Assembly (NCBI GenBank): GCA_041685755.1
Contig: JAWLFC010000003.1
Coordinates: 1-64,000 of the forward strand
DNA length: 64,000 nucleotides
From: Sva-07 sp041685755
Lineage (GTDB): Bacteria; Actinomycetota; Acidimicrobiia; Acidimicrobiales; Ilumatobacteraceae
Direction: 5' to 3'
A program made the position numbers and the translations under genes. The notes below the pieces were generated by a model. That model did no database searches. It was not told the origin of the DNA and saw only the letters and a list, made by a program, of their open reading frames with translations. Shown piece after piece: positions 50,930-58,779 of the stretch. How positions within the stretch are numbered: position 1 is the first letter of the stretch; each line of letters starts with the position of its first letter.

Positions 50930-50964
50930 GTGAAACGCCGATGTCCGGGCGGTTCGCTCATCGC
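50923..50964. repeat. Palindromic repeat, copy 3 (supplies the cydDC stop codon)
   Basis: Diverged copy: left arm GCGATGAGTGA, right arm TTCGCTCATCGC. The cydDC TGA at 50927-50929 lies in the left arm, as in copy 1. It is 19 bp after copy 2 and before the convergent MscS gene. Confidence 0.75.
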
Positions 50965-50995
50965 TGAAGGTTGATCGGCCAGGCGGGGGACGCGG

Positions 50996-51868
50996 TCAGG
51001 TGTCGCTGGGTGGCGGGTACTCGGGGAACCAGAGGGTGCGCTGCGGGAACGGGATCGTGATGTCGGCGTCGCGGAGACCGGCGTCGACGGCGAGCGCCAC
51101 GTTGCTCTTCGTGCGCCAGTGCTCGGCGATGGTCGGCAGATGCCAGAACCGGACGACGAAATCGACCGACGAGTCACCGAAACCGTCGACGAGTACCTCC
51201 GGGGTCGGCCAACCGACCACGCCGTCAGCGGCTCGAACGGCCTCGATGAGCACGACGGTCGCCAGCGCGAGATCGGTGCCGTAGGCGACGCCGACCTCGA
51301 GCGTGGTGCGGCGCAGGCCGTGCTCGGTGTAGTTGTTCAGATCCGACTTGATCACCGTCGAGGCCGGGATCTTGACCGTCTCACCGTCGGGCGTCGTGAT
51401 CGTCACGAGCCGGGCACCGATGTCGCGCACGGTGCCCTCGTGCTCGTTGATCGCCACCTGGTCGCCGTAGGTGAACGGACGCTGCAACTGCAGCAGGATG
51501 CCGGCGATGAAGTTCTCCAGGATGTCGCGGAACGCGAACGCCAGGGCGATACCGATGATGCCCAGCGCACCGAGCAGCGGACCGATGGCCACCCCGAGCG
51601 ACTCGAGACTGTAGACGAGCGCGAAGACGACCACGGCGTAGCCGACGAGCCGACCGACCAGAGCGGCGAGCGCGGCGTCGACGCGCCGCTGCAGCATTCT
51701 GTTGATCAGCCACTTGAGGACGATGGCCGCGACGACGCCGCCGGCGAGCACCAAACCGGCCGTCGCCCACGACCACCCGTCGATACCATCACCGGCGAAG
51801 GCGTCGGCGAGAGCGTCGGTGTCGACGTCGGTGTCGGTCTGCCCGGGCCACAGGGCACCGGCGCGCAT
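50996..51868 (-). CDS. MscS family mechanosensitive channel
   Basis: 290 residues. Three predicted helices, then the pore-lining helix GALGIIGIALAFAFRDILENFIAGILLQLQRPF, which matches the MscS TM3 region, followed by the beta-domain block YGDQVAINEHEGTVRDIGARLVTITTPDGETVKIPASTVIKSDLNNYTEHGLRR. The cytoplasmic cage follows. It opens under membrane tension to release solutes after osmotic downshock. The ATG at 51868 follows the stop of a small lipoprotein gene by two bases, so both are probably on one transcript. Confidence 0.92.
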   Translation of the reverse strand: MRAGALWPGQTDTDVDTDALADAFAGDGIDGWSWATAGLVLAGGVVAAIVLKWLINRMLQRRVDAALAALVGRLVGYAVVVFALVYSLESLGVAIGPLLGALGIIGIALAFAFRDILENFIAGILLQLQRPFTYGDQVAINEHEGTVRDIGARLVTITTPDGETVKIPASTVIKSDLNNYTEHGLRRTTLEVGVAYGTDLALATVVLIEAVRAADGVVGWPTPEVLVDGFGDSSVDFVVRFWHLPTIAEHWRTKSNVALAVDAGLRDADITIPFPQRTLWFPEYPPPSDT

Positions 51869-51870
51869 GC

Positions 51871-52119
51871 TCAGTCCTCGGCGGGGAGTTCGGAGACGTT
51901 GCCCTCGGGTCCGGGGAACTCGTCGCCGTCGAAGCCCTGGTTCTCGACCTCGTTGGTGTCGGTGTCGACACCCTCGGGCACATCGGGGTCGAACGGTACG
52001 TCGCCGTCGTCCAGAATCGTGGAGTCGACGTCATCGACCTCGTTGGAATCGTCGTCGCAGGCACCCACGGCGAGCGCGGAGGCGGCGAGCAGTCCGACGG
52101 TGAGGGTGACACGCAACAT
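51871..52119 (-). CDS. Small acidic lipoprotein upstream of mscS
   Basis: 82 residues. Signal peptide with lipobox LAVGAC at the cleavage site (TVGLLAASALAVGACDDDSNEVDDV), then an extremely acidic chain (Asp/Glu in about a third of positions, very few basic residues, Pro/Gly-rich). I recognise no family. Acidic lipoproteins on the outer face could bind cations. I chose the ATG at 52119, which puts the signal directly at the start; an earlier in-frame start at 52164 would add an Arg-rich stretch. It overlaps no other gene and is followed by mscS two bases on. Confidence 0.7.
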   Translation of the reverse strand: MLRVTLTVGLLAASALAVGACDDDSNEVDDVDSTILDDGDVPFDPDVPEGVDTDTNEVENQGFDGDEFPGPEGNVSELPAED

Positions 52120-52178
52120 GTTCGGGGGGTACCCGGTCGGGCGGCGCCGAAACCGCCGCGGCACCGCCCGACGTCAGC

Positions 52179-52367
52179 TCACTCCTCGACTTCCTCCTCG
52201 ATCTCGTCGCCGACGTCCTCGAGGTCCTCCTCGACCTCGTCGATGCCGTCGTCGATGTCCTGCTCGATGTCGTCGTCATCGTCGTCGTCGCATGCGACGA
52301 CGCCCAACGACAGGGTGGCGACTGCCGAGGCGGCGATGATCCTGTGCGTGATGCTGGTTCTCCTCAT
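52179..52367 (-). CDS. Second tiny poly-acidic lipoprotein
   Basis: 62 residues. Signal peptide with lipobox LGVVAC (IIAASAVATLSLGVVACDDDDDDD), then seven Asp in a row and a tail made almost only of Asp, Glu, Val and Ile (DIDDGIDEVEEDLEDVGDEI). It resembles the adjacent lipoprotein in plan (lipobox Cys followed by DDD), so the two may be paralogues. No family is recognised. A possible Ca2+ or Na+ binding role at the cell surface is inference; the tail could form an amphipathic helix. Confidence 0.7.
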   Translation of the reverse strand: MRRTSITHRIIAASAVATLSLGVVACDDDDDDDIEQDIDDGIDEVEEDLEDVGDEIEEEVEE

Positions 52368-52405
52368 GCGCTCGCCGGTACCCGAACGGCGCGATGGGGA
52401 AACGC

Positions 52406-52705
52406 TCAGTCGTGGAGCATGTCGAGCAGCTCGCCGACGGTGTGCTGGCCCTCGAGGGGGTGGCGCAGCGGCGTGCGGTCGATGATCTCGTAGTGGTTCC
52501 GACGACCGATCTTCTCGCGACGGAGGTAGCCGGCCTCCTCGAGGTCGTCGAGGATGCGCTGGACGGCGCCGGGCGTGATGCCGACCACGTAGCTGAGGTC
52601 GCGCTGGCGGAGGTCGGGGTCACGGCTGAGTGCGACCATGACGTGCGCGTGGTTCGTCAGGAAGGTCCACGACGGGAGGTCGGGTTTCGGTTCGATCAGC
52701 GTCAC
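52406..52705 (-). CDS. Winged-helix (MarR-like) transcriptional regulator
   Basis: 99 residues. DNA-binding domain: FLTNHAHVMVALSRDPDLRQRDLSYVVGITPGAVQRILDDLEEAGYLRREKIGRRNHYEI, with the recognition helix in TPGAVQRILDDLEEAGYL and a basic wing. No cysteines or ligand domain are evident. I chose the GTG at 52705, because TATAAT ends seven nucleotides upstream, fitting a leaderless mRNA; in-frame codons up to 52789 lie upstream of that promoter. It follows the Mrp operon on the same strand and could regulate it or the lipoprotein/mscS genes. Confidence 0.8.
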   Translation of the reverse strand: MTLIEPKPDLPSWTFLTNHAHVMVALSRDPDLRQRDLSYVVGITPGAVQRILDDLEEAGYLRREKIGRRNHYEIIDRTPLRHPLEGQHTVGELLDMLHD

Positions 52706-52711
52706 CACACG

Positions 52712-52740
52712 ATTATACGTATTGGAAGACGTATGTTGCC
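52712..52740 (-). promoter_or_regulatory. Leaderless promoter and operator of the winged-helix gene
   Basis: On the minus strand a perfect TATAAT (52717-52712), 17-bp spacer and GGCAAC as a weak -35. The spacer contains inverted ATACGT / ACGTAT elements eight bases apart (52715-52720 and 52729-52734), a likely autoregulatory operator. Confidence 0.6.
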
Positions 52741-52785
52741 CGGGTGGATTCGTGCTGGTGTTCATGATGGAGTGAACGACGCTGT

Positions 52786-53160
52786 TCACGACCGCTCCTC
52801 GCCCTCGGAGGACACCGCGCCGCTGGCGCCGTCACGATCGACCAGCTCGGCTTCGGCGGCGGAGAGATCGTCGACGTGCAGGTGTTCCGACGACGTCGTG
52901 CGATGGGTCGCCCGGAACAGCAGGTGCGTACTCGCCGGCAACGTCAACAGCAGCGCCACGGCCACGATCCCCAGCTCGGCCGCACCGAGTGGACCGACCT
53001 CGATGGCCGCACCGATCGCCACGAGCAAGAACGCGATCGGGCTCGCCTTGCCGGCGGCATGGAACCGGCCGTACGACGTACGGAACCGCAACAACCCGAT
53101 CGAGGCCAGGAGCGCCACGAATGCCCCGAGCAGCACGAAGACCGACGAGACGGGATTCAC
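52786..53160 (-). CDS. mnhG: Mrp antiporter subunit G, operon 2
   Basis: 124 residues with three helices; LLGAFVALLASIGLLRFRTSYGRFHAAGKASPIAFLLVAIGAAI is the MrpG core, with the R-F-x-x-x-x-x-R-x-H-A pattern. A polar, acidic tail of about 40 residues follows. The GTG at 53160 overlaps the MrpF stop. It is the last gene of a canonical seven-gene Mrp operon, the standard A-B-C-D-E-F-G order, which exports Na+ in exchange for H+. Confidence 0.9.
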   Translation of the reverse strand: MNPVSSVFVLLGAFVALLASIGLLRFRTSYGRFHAAGKASPIAFLLVAIGAAIEVGPLGAAELGIVAVALLLTLPASTHLLFRATHRTTSSEHLHVDDLSAAEAELVDRDGASGAVSSEGEERS

Positions 53161-53417
53161 GATGATCGTCCCGTCGTCTCCACGAAGCGGCTCAACACGA
53201 CCGTCGCCGTGAAGGCCACGATCGCGATCACCACCAGGATGCCGATGTAGAGCGTGTCACCGGTCTCGGCGACGCGGATGGCGATGGCCCCCATCAAGGC
53301 CACGAGTGCCGCGTCGAGCGAGATCACGCGGTCGGCGAGGTCGGGGCCACGAACGAGCCGGATCCCAGCGAGCACGCCGGCGAGCAGGAACACCGCCACG
53401 GCGATGTCGGCGATCAC
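53157..53417 (-). CDS. mnhF: Mrp antiporter subunit F, operon 2
   Basis: 86 residues, three helices: VRGPDLADRVISLDAALVALMGAIAIRVAETGDTLYIGILVVIAIVAFTATVVLSRFVE, the MrpF pattern with R-G-P-x-x-x-D-R near the start. The GTG at 53417 overlaps the MrpE stop. Compared with the MrpF of operon 1 it keeps the same size but has diverged strongly, so the two operons are old duplicates rather than recent copies. Confidence 0.9.
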   Translation of the reverse strand: MIADIAVAVFLLAGVLAGIRLVRGPDLADRVISLDAALVALMGAIAIRVAETGDTLYIGILVVIAIVAFTATVVLSRFVETTGRSS

Positions 53418-53974
53418 GAACGGACCTCCGACTCGGCGCCGGACGCGATCCCGGCGTTGTCGTCTCCGTCGTCGACGGGCAGTGCCCGACACGCCAGGTC
53501 GGCGAGACGGCGAACGTGGGCCGTGATCTCGTCGGCCTTGTCGGCGTGCAGCAGGTGCAGGTAGAGCCGGCCCGTGTCGGCGTCGGTGTCGACCACCGCA
53601 GTGCCCGGCGTCACGGTGACCGCGATGACGAGCATCAGCAGGTGCGACCGACTCTCGGCACGGGTGTCGACGGCGATGATCGCCTCGTCGGTGTAGTCGG
53701 TCGGCGTCAGGATCTCCCAGGCCACGTTCGCCGTCGACACGACGAGGTCGACCGCCACGAGCCACAGGAACTGCAGCAGCGGGACGAAGCGGATCCGGCC
53801 GTGGGCCGGATCGACACCGGCGATCACGGTGACGGCCAGAGCCACGAGCGTTCCGCTGAGGACGTTCGCCACCGACACCGCCCCCCACAACGCGCACCAC
53901 GCGGCGACGAGCAGCAGCAGCGTCAGCAGACGCCGCGGCATCAGGAGCCCCCGGGCGACGCGTCCGGCGTTCAT
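53414..53974 (-). CDS. mnhE: Mrp antiporter subunit E, operon 2
   Basis: 186 residues: two N-terminal helices (LLTLLLLVAAWCALWGAVSVANVLSGTLVALAVTVIAG), then a cytoplasmic domain with LLMLVIAVTVTPGTAVVDTDADTGRLYLHLLHADKADEI, the MrpE signature around T-P-G-T. The ATG at 53974 overlaps the MrpD stop (ATGA). Identity is clear from order and motif. Confidence 0.88.
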   Translation of the reverse strand: MNAGRVARGLLMPRRLLTLLLLVAAWCALWGAVSVANVLSGTLVALAVTVIAGVDPAHGRIRFVPLLQFLWLVAVDLVVSTANVAWEILTPTDYTDEAIIAVDTRAESRSHLLMLVIAVTVTPGTAVVDTDADTGRLYLHLLHADKADEITAHVRRLADLACRALPVDDGDDNAGIASGAESEVRS

Positions 53975-55449
53975 CCGAGCACCGCCGTCATGTAGGGGGC
54001 ACGAGCGAGCAGGTCGCCGCCGATCTGCTCGCTCATCCGCCACAGTGGGCCGGCCAGGACGGCGATGAGGATCGTGCCGGCGACGGCGATCGTGGCCGCG
54101 GACTGCATCACGGTGACCGATCTCCGACTCGAGGCCGGAACCGCGGGCGGCGTCACCTCGCCCCAGAACGCCCCCATCCAGATCTTCGTCATCGACAGCA
54201 GCGTCAGGATGCTGCCGACGAGCGACACCGCCACGATCACGTAGGCGCCGGTGGCGATGCCGGCGTCGACGAGCGCGAGCTTGGCCACGAACCCGGAGAA
54301 CGGCGGCAGACCGGCAAGGCTCAGCGCCGGCAACGCGAACAGCACGGCGATCACCGGCTTGCTGGTGGCGAGGCCACCCACCTTGTTGAGCGCGGACGTT
54401 CCCTGGTCGTCCTCGATCAGCCCGCCGGCGAGGAACATCACGGTCTTGACCGGGATCTGGTGGACGAGGAACAACACGGCGCCGGCCACGCCGGCGACGG
54501 TGAAGAACCCGAGCCCCATGATCATGTAGCCGATCTGGCTGACGACGTGGAACGACAAGATGCGCTTGACGTCGTCCTGGGCGAGCGCGCCGGCGACACC
54601 GATGATCATCGTGAGCCCGGCGATCACCAACAGCAGCGGCCCGAGCTCGTCGAGTTCCATCAGCGTGAAGAACCGGATGAGGACGTACACGCCGATCTTG
54701 GTGAGCAGGCCGGCGAAGACGGCGGTGATCGTCGTCGGTGCCGTCGGATACGAGTCGGGCAGCCACGAGAACAGCGGGAAGATCGCCGCCTTGGTGCCGA
54801 ACACCACGAGGAACCAGAGCCCGATGCCGACCTGGGTTCCCGCCGGCAGCTCGGGGATGCGTTCGGCGAGCAGCGCCATGTTGACCGTGCCGGTCGCCGC
54901 GTAGACGATCGCGACCCCGAACAGGAACAGCGTCGAGGCGAACAGGTTGATCACCACGTAGGTCATGCCGGTGCGGACCTGGGCCTCGCGGCCCTGGTGG
55001 GTGAGCAGGACGTAGCTGGCGACCAGGATCAACTCGAACGCGACGAACAGGGTGAAGAGGTCACCGGTGAGGATGGCCAGGCTGACACCGCCGGTGAGCA
55101 CCAACAGCATCGGCGCCACGACCGCCGGGTCGGCTCCGGCAGGGGTGCGGCGCTGGCCGATGGCGAACAGCTCGACGACGAGGATCGTCGCCGTCGACAC
55201 CAGCAGGATCAGCGCCGCGAACAGGTCGGCGACGAGCACGATGCCGAGTTCGGGGGCCCACCCGCCGACGCGCAGCACGACCGTGCCGTCACGGTCGACG
55301 GCGACGAGCAGCGCCGCCGACAGCCCGGTCGTGGCCGCCAGGACCGCCAGCGTCACGACGTCGCGCACGGTCGCCCGGCTGCGGAGGCCGAGCACGACCG
55401 CCGCGGCGAGCAGCGGGAGCACGGCCACGAGGCCCACGACGGAGGTCAC
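53971..55449 (-). CDS. mnhD: Mrp antiporter subunit D, operon 2
   Basis: 492 residues, about fourteen helices. GDLFTLFVAFELILVASYVLLTHQG holds the helix-5 Glu, FLVVFGTKAAIFPLFSWLPDSYPTAPTTITAVFAGLLTKIGVYVLIRFF the Lys residues, and LVHQIPVKTVMFLAGGLI the later Lys. It forms one of the two proton paths of the Mrp complex, with MrpA as the other. Starts with GTG at 55449 over the MrpC stop. Confidence 0.93.
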   Translation of the reverse strand: MTSVVGLVAVLPLLAAAVVLGLRSRATVRDVVTLAVLAATTGLSAALLVAVDRDGTVVLRVGGWAPELGIVLVADLFAALILLVSTATILVVELFAIGQRRTPAGADPAVVAPMLLVLTGGVSLAILTGDLFTLFVAFELILVASYVLLTHQGREAQVRTGMTYVVINLFASTLFLFGVAIVYAATGTVNMALLAERIPELPAGTQVGIGLWFLVVFGTKAAIFPLFSWLPDSYPTAPTTITAVFAGLLTKIGVYVLIRFFTLMELDELGPLLLVIAGLTMIIGVAGALAQDDVKRILSFHVVSQIGYMIMGLGFFTVAGVAGAVLFLVHQIPVKTVMFLAGGLIEDDQGTSALNKVGGLATSKPVIAVLFALPALSLAGLPPFSGFVAKLALVDAGIATGAYVIVAVSLVGSILTLLSMTKIWMGAFWGEVTPPAVPASSRRSVTVMQSAATIAVAGTILIAVLAGPLWRMSEQIGGDLLARAPYMTAVLG

Positions 55450-55910
55450 GGTGACGCCTCCCCGGTGTCGCGCCCGTCCACGGGCTGGTTCTGGAGCCCC
55501 GAGCCGTCCTCGTGATGGGTCTCGATCGCCCGCGTCTCGTCGGTGCGTTCGGCGTGTCGCTCGGCGGAGGCGGCGACGCGGCGGTCCTCGACGTCGTCTT
55601 CGACCAGATCGTCGCCGGTCAACTGCTGCTGCCGACGGGCGAGGGCGAGCACGTACAACGTCAGGCCGAACGAGATGACGATGGCGGTCAACGACAGTGC
55701 CTGGGGAAGCGGGTTCGCCGTGTCGTCACGGACGGCGCCGTCGACGATCGGGGGGTCACCGGCAGGGCCACCCGACGCGAGCAGGGCGATCACGGCGGCG
55801 TGGCCGAACATGGCGAAACCGAGCACCACCCGACTCAGAGACCGCGAGGTCACGAGGAAGGTGCCGGCTGCTGCCAGCCCGGCGACGGCGAGGATCATGG
55901 CGGCACTCAC
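55446..55910 (-). CDS. mnhC: Mrp antiporter subunit C, operon 2
   Basis: 154 residues, three helices in NuoK fashion: AAGTFLVTSRSLSRVVLGFAMFGHAAVIALLASGG and NPLPQALSLTAIVISFGLTLYVLALA, the L-P-Q-A-L-x-L-T-A-I-V-I motif of MrpC. The acidic and His-containing C-terminal tail (about 50 residues) is longer than usual. The GTG at 55910 has GGTGAGG upstream and follows the MrpB stop by four bases; its stop overlaps the MrpD start. Confidence 0.93.
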   Translation of the reverse strand: MSAAMILAVAGLAAAGTFLVTSRSLSRVVLGFAMFGHAAVIALLASGGPAGDPPIVDGAVRDDTANPLPQALSLTAIVISFGLTLYVLALARRQQQLTGDDLVEDDVEDRRVAASAERHAERTDETRAIETHHEDGSGLQNQPVDGRDTGEASP

Positions 55911-55914
55911 GGCC

Positions 55915-56373
55915 TCACCGGCGTGCCTTCATCTCGGAATCGGTGGGAGTGCGGCCACGCTCGGCGAGATCCGACGCGCCGAACCCCTCGAGCAGGGCGA
56001 TGACGAGCCCGACGACGACCGCGACGACGCCGAGATCGAACAACAGCGCCGAGCCGGTCTTCACCGTCCCGAGCACCGGTACGTCCCAGGAGACGACGAA
56101 CTGGTCGAGCAGCGGCTCACCCCACAGCAGCGGCGACAGGGCGTCGACGCCGACGATGACACCACCGATGGCGAGCAGCACTGCTGCGTACTTGGGCTCT
56201 TGCAGCCCCGACACGGTGCGCAGGACGAGCACGGCGCCGAGCAGCAACCCGGCGGCGAAGCCGCCCCCGGGCTGATTGTGACCGACGAACAGTGCGTACG
56301 CGGCGATCAGGAGGGCGATCGGTGTGACAGCGCTCACCGCCAGCGCCACGATCGGCGAGGTACGAGCGATCAC
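55915..56373 (-). CDS. mnhB: Mrp antiporter subunit B, operon 2
   Basis: 152 residues, four helices. VGHNQPGGGFAAGLLLGAVLVLRTV is the MrpB hallmark, followed by TGSALLFDLGVVAVVVGLVIALLEGFG. The GTG at 56373 overlaps the MrpA stop. In this operon MrpB follows an undivided MrpA, unlike operon 1 where the equivalent domain is a separate gene. Confidence 0.93.
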   Translation of the reverse strand: MIARTSPIVALAVSAVTPIALLIAAYALFVGHNQPGGGFAAGLLLGAVLVLRTVSGLQEPKYAAVLLAIGGVIVGVDALSPLLWGEPLLDQFVVSWDVPVLGTVKTGSALLFDLGVVAVVVGLVIALLEGFGASDLAERGRTPTDSEMKARR

Positions 56374-58703
56374 GGCGAGGTCTCCGAGGCGATCGGCTGC
56401 GGGTCGCTGCCGCTCGGCGGCAGGTCGACGGCGGCCGGGACCTTCGCCGGAGCGGGCGTGGTCGCCCGCCGACGGGTGAGCGTGAGGATCCCGACCGCGA
56501 CCGCCAGCAGCACGATGACCTCACCGAGCGTGTCGAGCGCCCGGGTGTCGGTGAGGATGACGTTGACCACGTTGTTGCCGCCGCCTTCGTCGACGGCCGA
56601 CTGCGCGAGTTCGTCGATGGGCGGTTGCCCGGTCGGCGACGATGCGGCACCGGCGAGCGCCACGGCGATCGCCGCGCCGATGACGACCGACACGGCGATC
56701 CGGCCCGCCAGCCACAGACGAGTCGGCCTCGGGAACTTGGTGGCGAGGCGGCCGAGGCCGAGCACGAAGCCGACGACGATCACCGTCTCGACGAGCAGCT
56801 GGGTGAGCACGAGATCGGGTGCACCGAGCGCCACGAACAGCCCCGCCATGCTGAAGCCGACGGCACCGAGCACGAGGGCCGCGCCCAGACGCGAGCTGAC
56901 CACCGTGGCGGCCACCGCAGCGGCGACGATCATCACGACCAGCACGGCTTCGGCACGGTTGTCCCACAAGTACAGGGCGTCGGTGTCGATCTCGCCGACG
57001 AAGGCAGCGGAGGCGGCGCCGACCGTCGCGACCGTCGTCGCGAGGTACAGCGGCAGCGAGCCGTGCTGGACGACGCCGGCGATGCCCCGGGCGGCACGGC
57101 CGATGCTGTCGATGACGGTGTCGGCGAACGCGGCGCCGCGCGCCGCCGGTCCGGTGAGCACCGTCCGGCGGGCGAGGAGGCCGCCCAGGAGCACGCCGAG
57201 CGCCACGACGATCATCGAGGTGACGAAGGCATCGGTGAGCCCCGGCCAGCGGTACAGCGTGTAGACCACCGCATCGGGTTCGACGATCACGCTGGCCGTC
57301 CGCACGACGTCGGTCACCCAGCCGAGCGCGACGAACCCGGCGACCGACCCGGTGGCGAGGACCACCTGGGGCGCCGACATCGCCGGGCGTCGCGGTGCGA
57401 CGGTCCGCTCGGCCATCGGCGCCGATCCGCCGAACATGCCGAGCAGCAGGCGGGTCGTGTAGGCAACGGTGAGGACGGCACCACCGATGACCAGGCCGCC
57501 GACGACGAGGAGCTCGGTGTCGGCGAGGCCGAGCACGGCTTCGATCGCGGCTTCCTTGGCCGGGAACCCGAGCAGCGGCGGGATGCCGGCCATCGACAGA
57601 CCCGACACCACCGCGACGCCGAACGTGATCGGCATCGAACGCCGCAGACCCGAGAGCTCGTTGATGTTGCGGGTGCCGGCGCGGACGTCCACCTCGCCGA
57701 CCACCATGAACAACGCCGCCTTGAACACGGCGTGAGCGACCAGGATCGAGATGGCGGCGAAGGTCGCCTTCGGCGTGCCCATCGCCAGCAGCGTGATCAG
57801 CAGGCCGAGCTGCGACACCGTGCCCCAGGCGAGGATCAGCTTCGCGTCGACGTGGCGCAGCGCGCCGACCGAGCCCCAGATCATGGTGACGAGACCGAAC
57901 GTCAGCCCGAGCGGCTTCCACACGTCGGTCTCCTGGAACGCCGGTGCGATCAGGGCGACGAGGATGACACCGGCCTTGACCATCGTCGCCGAGTGCAGGT
58001 AGGCGCTGACGGGAGTCGGTGCCGCCATGGCGCCGGGGAGCCAGACGTGGAACGGGACCTGCGCCGACTTGGTGGCGGCGGCGACGAGGATCAGGATCGC
58101 CGCAGCGGTGGCCGTGGACCCGGTGACCGGCGTGATGTCGCTCAGCACGGAGGTGCCGGCGGCGTCGACGAACAGCACGAAGCCGGCGAGGAGGGCGAGA
58201 CCGCCCGAGGCGGTGATGACGAGGGCGCGCCGCGCCGCAGTGCGGGCGACCGGGTCGGTGTTCTTGAAGCCGACGAGGAGGAACGAGGTGATCGACGTCG
58301 CCTCCCAGAACACGAACAACGTCCAGACCGAGTCGGCCCAGACGAGGCCGACCATCGCCCACGAGAACGCGAGTAGCGTCGCGGCGAACTTGCCCATACC
58401 CGCAGCGCTCGAGGAGAAGTAGCCGACGGCGTAGACGCACACGAGCGCACCGATGCCGGCGACGAGCAGCGACAGCACTGCTCGGAGGCCGTCGACCCGG
58501 AACAAGATCTCCAGGTCGAGTCCAGGAACCCAGCTGAAGCCCGCCTCGACGACCTCGTCGGAGCCGAGGAGGGTCACCGACCACAGCGCCGTCGCCGCCA
58601 TCGGGACGGCCGCCACCCACAGCGAGCTGCGACCGAGGCGCGACCCGGCCACGGCAATCACGAGCACCGCGACGACGAACAGGGCGAGCAGGAACCAGAT
58701 CAA
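56370..58703 (-). CDS. mnhA: Mrp antiporter subunit A, operon 2
   Basis: 777 residues, about twenty helices: the NuoL-like antiporter part (ATSITSFLLVGFKNTDPVARTAARRALVITASGGLALLAG; AAATKSAQVPFHVWLPGAMAAPTPVSAYLHSATMVKAGVIL; and LVAHAVFKAALFMVVGEVDVRAGTRN), then the MbhD/MbhE-type C-terminus (FVALGAPDLVLTQLLVETVIVVGF; TRALDTLGEVIVLLAVAVGILTL). It is the large proton-conducting subunit and opens the canonical seven-gene Mrp operon. The start is a TTG at 58703; no ATG or GTG lies in frame upstream before a stop, and no clear ribosome site is seen. Confidence 0.93.
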   Translation of the reverse strand: MIWFLLALFVVAVLVIAVAGSRLGRSSLWVAAVPMAATALWSVTLLGSDEVVEAGFSWVPGLDLEILFRVDGLRAVLSLLVAGIGALVCVYAVGYFSSSAAGMGKFAATLLAFSWAMVGLVWADSVWTLFVFWEATSITSFLLVGFKNTDPVARTAARRALVITASGGLALLAGFVLFVDAAGTSVLSDITPVTGSTATAAAILILVAAATKSAQVPFHVWLPGAMAAPTPVSAYLHSATMVKAGVILVALIAPAFQETDVWKPLGLTFGLVTMIWGSVGALRHVDAKLILAWGTVSQLGLLITLLAMGTPKATFAAISILVAHAVFKAALFMVVGEVDVRAGTRNINELSGLRRSMPITFGVAVVSGLSMAGIPPLLGFPAKEAAIEAVLGLADTELLVVGGLVIGGAVLTVAYTTRLLLGMFGGSAPMAERTVAPRRPAMSAPQVVLATGSVAGFVALGWVTDVVRTASVIVEPDAVVYTLYRWPGLTDAFVTSMIVVALGVLLGGLLARRTVLTGPAARGAAFADTVIDSIGRAARGIAGVVQHGSLPLYLATTVATVGAASAAFVGEIDTDALYLWDNRAEAVLVVMIVAAAVAATVVSSRLGAALVLGAVGFSMAGLFVALGAPDLVLTQLLVETVIVVGFVLGLGRLATKFPRPTRLWLAGRIAVSVVIGAAIAVALAGAASSPTGQPPIDELAQSAVDEGGGNNVVNVILTDTRALDTLGEVIVLLAVAVGILTLTRRRATTPAPAKVPAAVDLPPSGSDPQPIASETSP

Positions 58704-58744
58704 CAGACCCGCACGATAGCGGTCGATTTATCTACCCGACCACA

Positions 58745-58773
58745 TTGACCTTTTACAATAGGTGTTTTAAGAT
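58745..58773 (+). promoter_or_regulatory. Consensus housekeeping promoter of the sigma-factor gene, leaderless
   Basis: TTGACC (58745-58750), a 17-bp spacer and TAAGAT (58768-58773). The ATG of the sigma factor is seven bases after the -10, so it should be at or next to the first transcribed base. The region is AT-rich compared with its surroundings and also separates the gene from the divergent Mrp operon. Confidence 0.75.
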
Positions 58774-58779
58774 ACGTCC

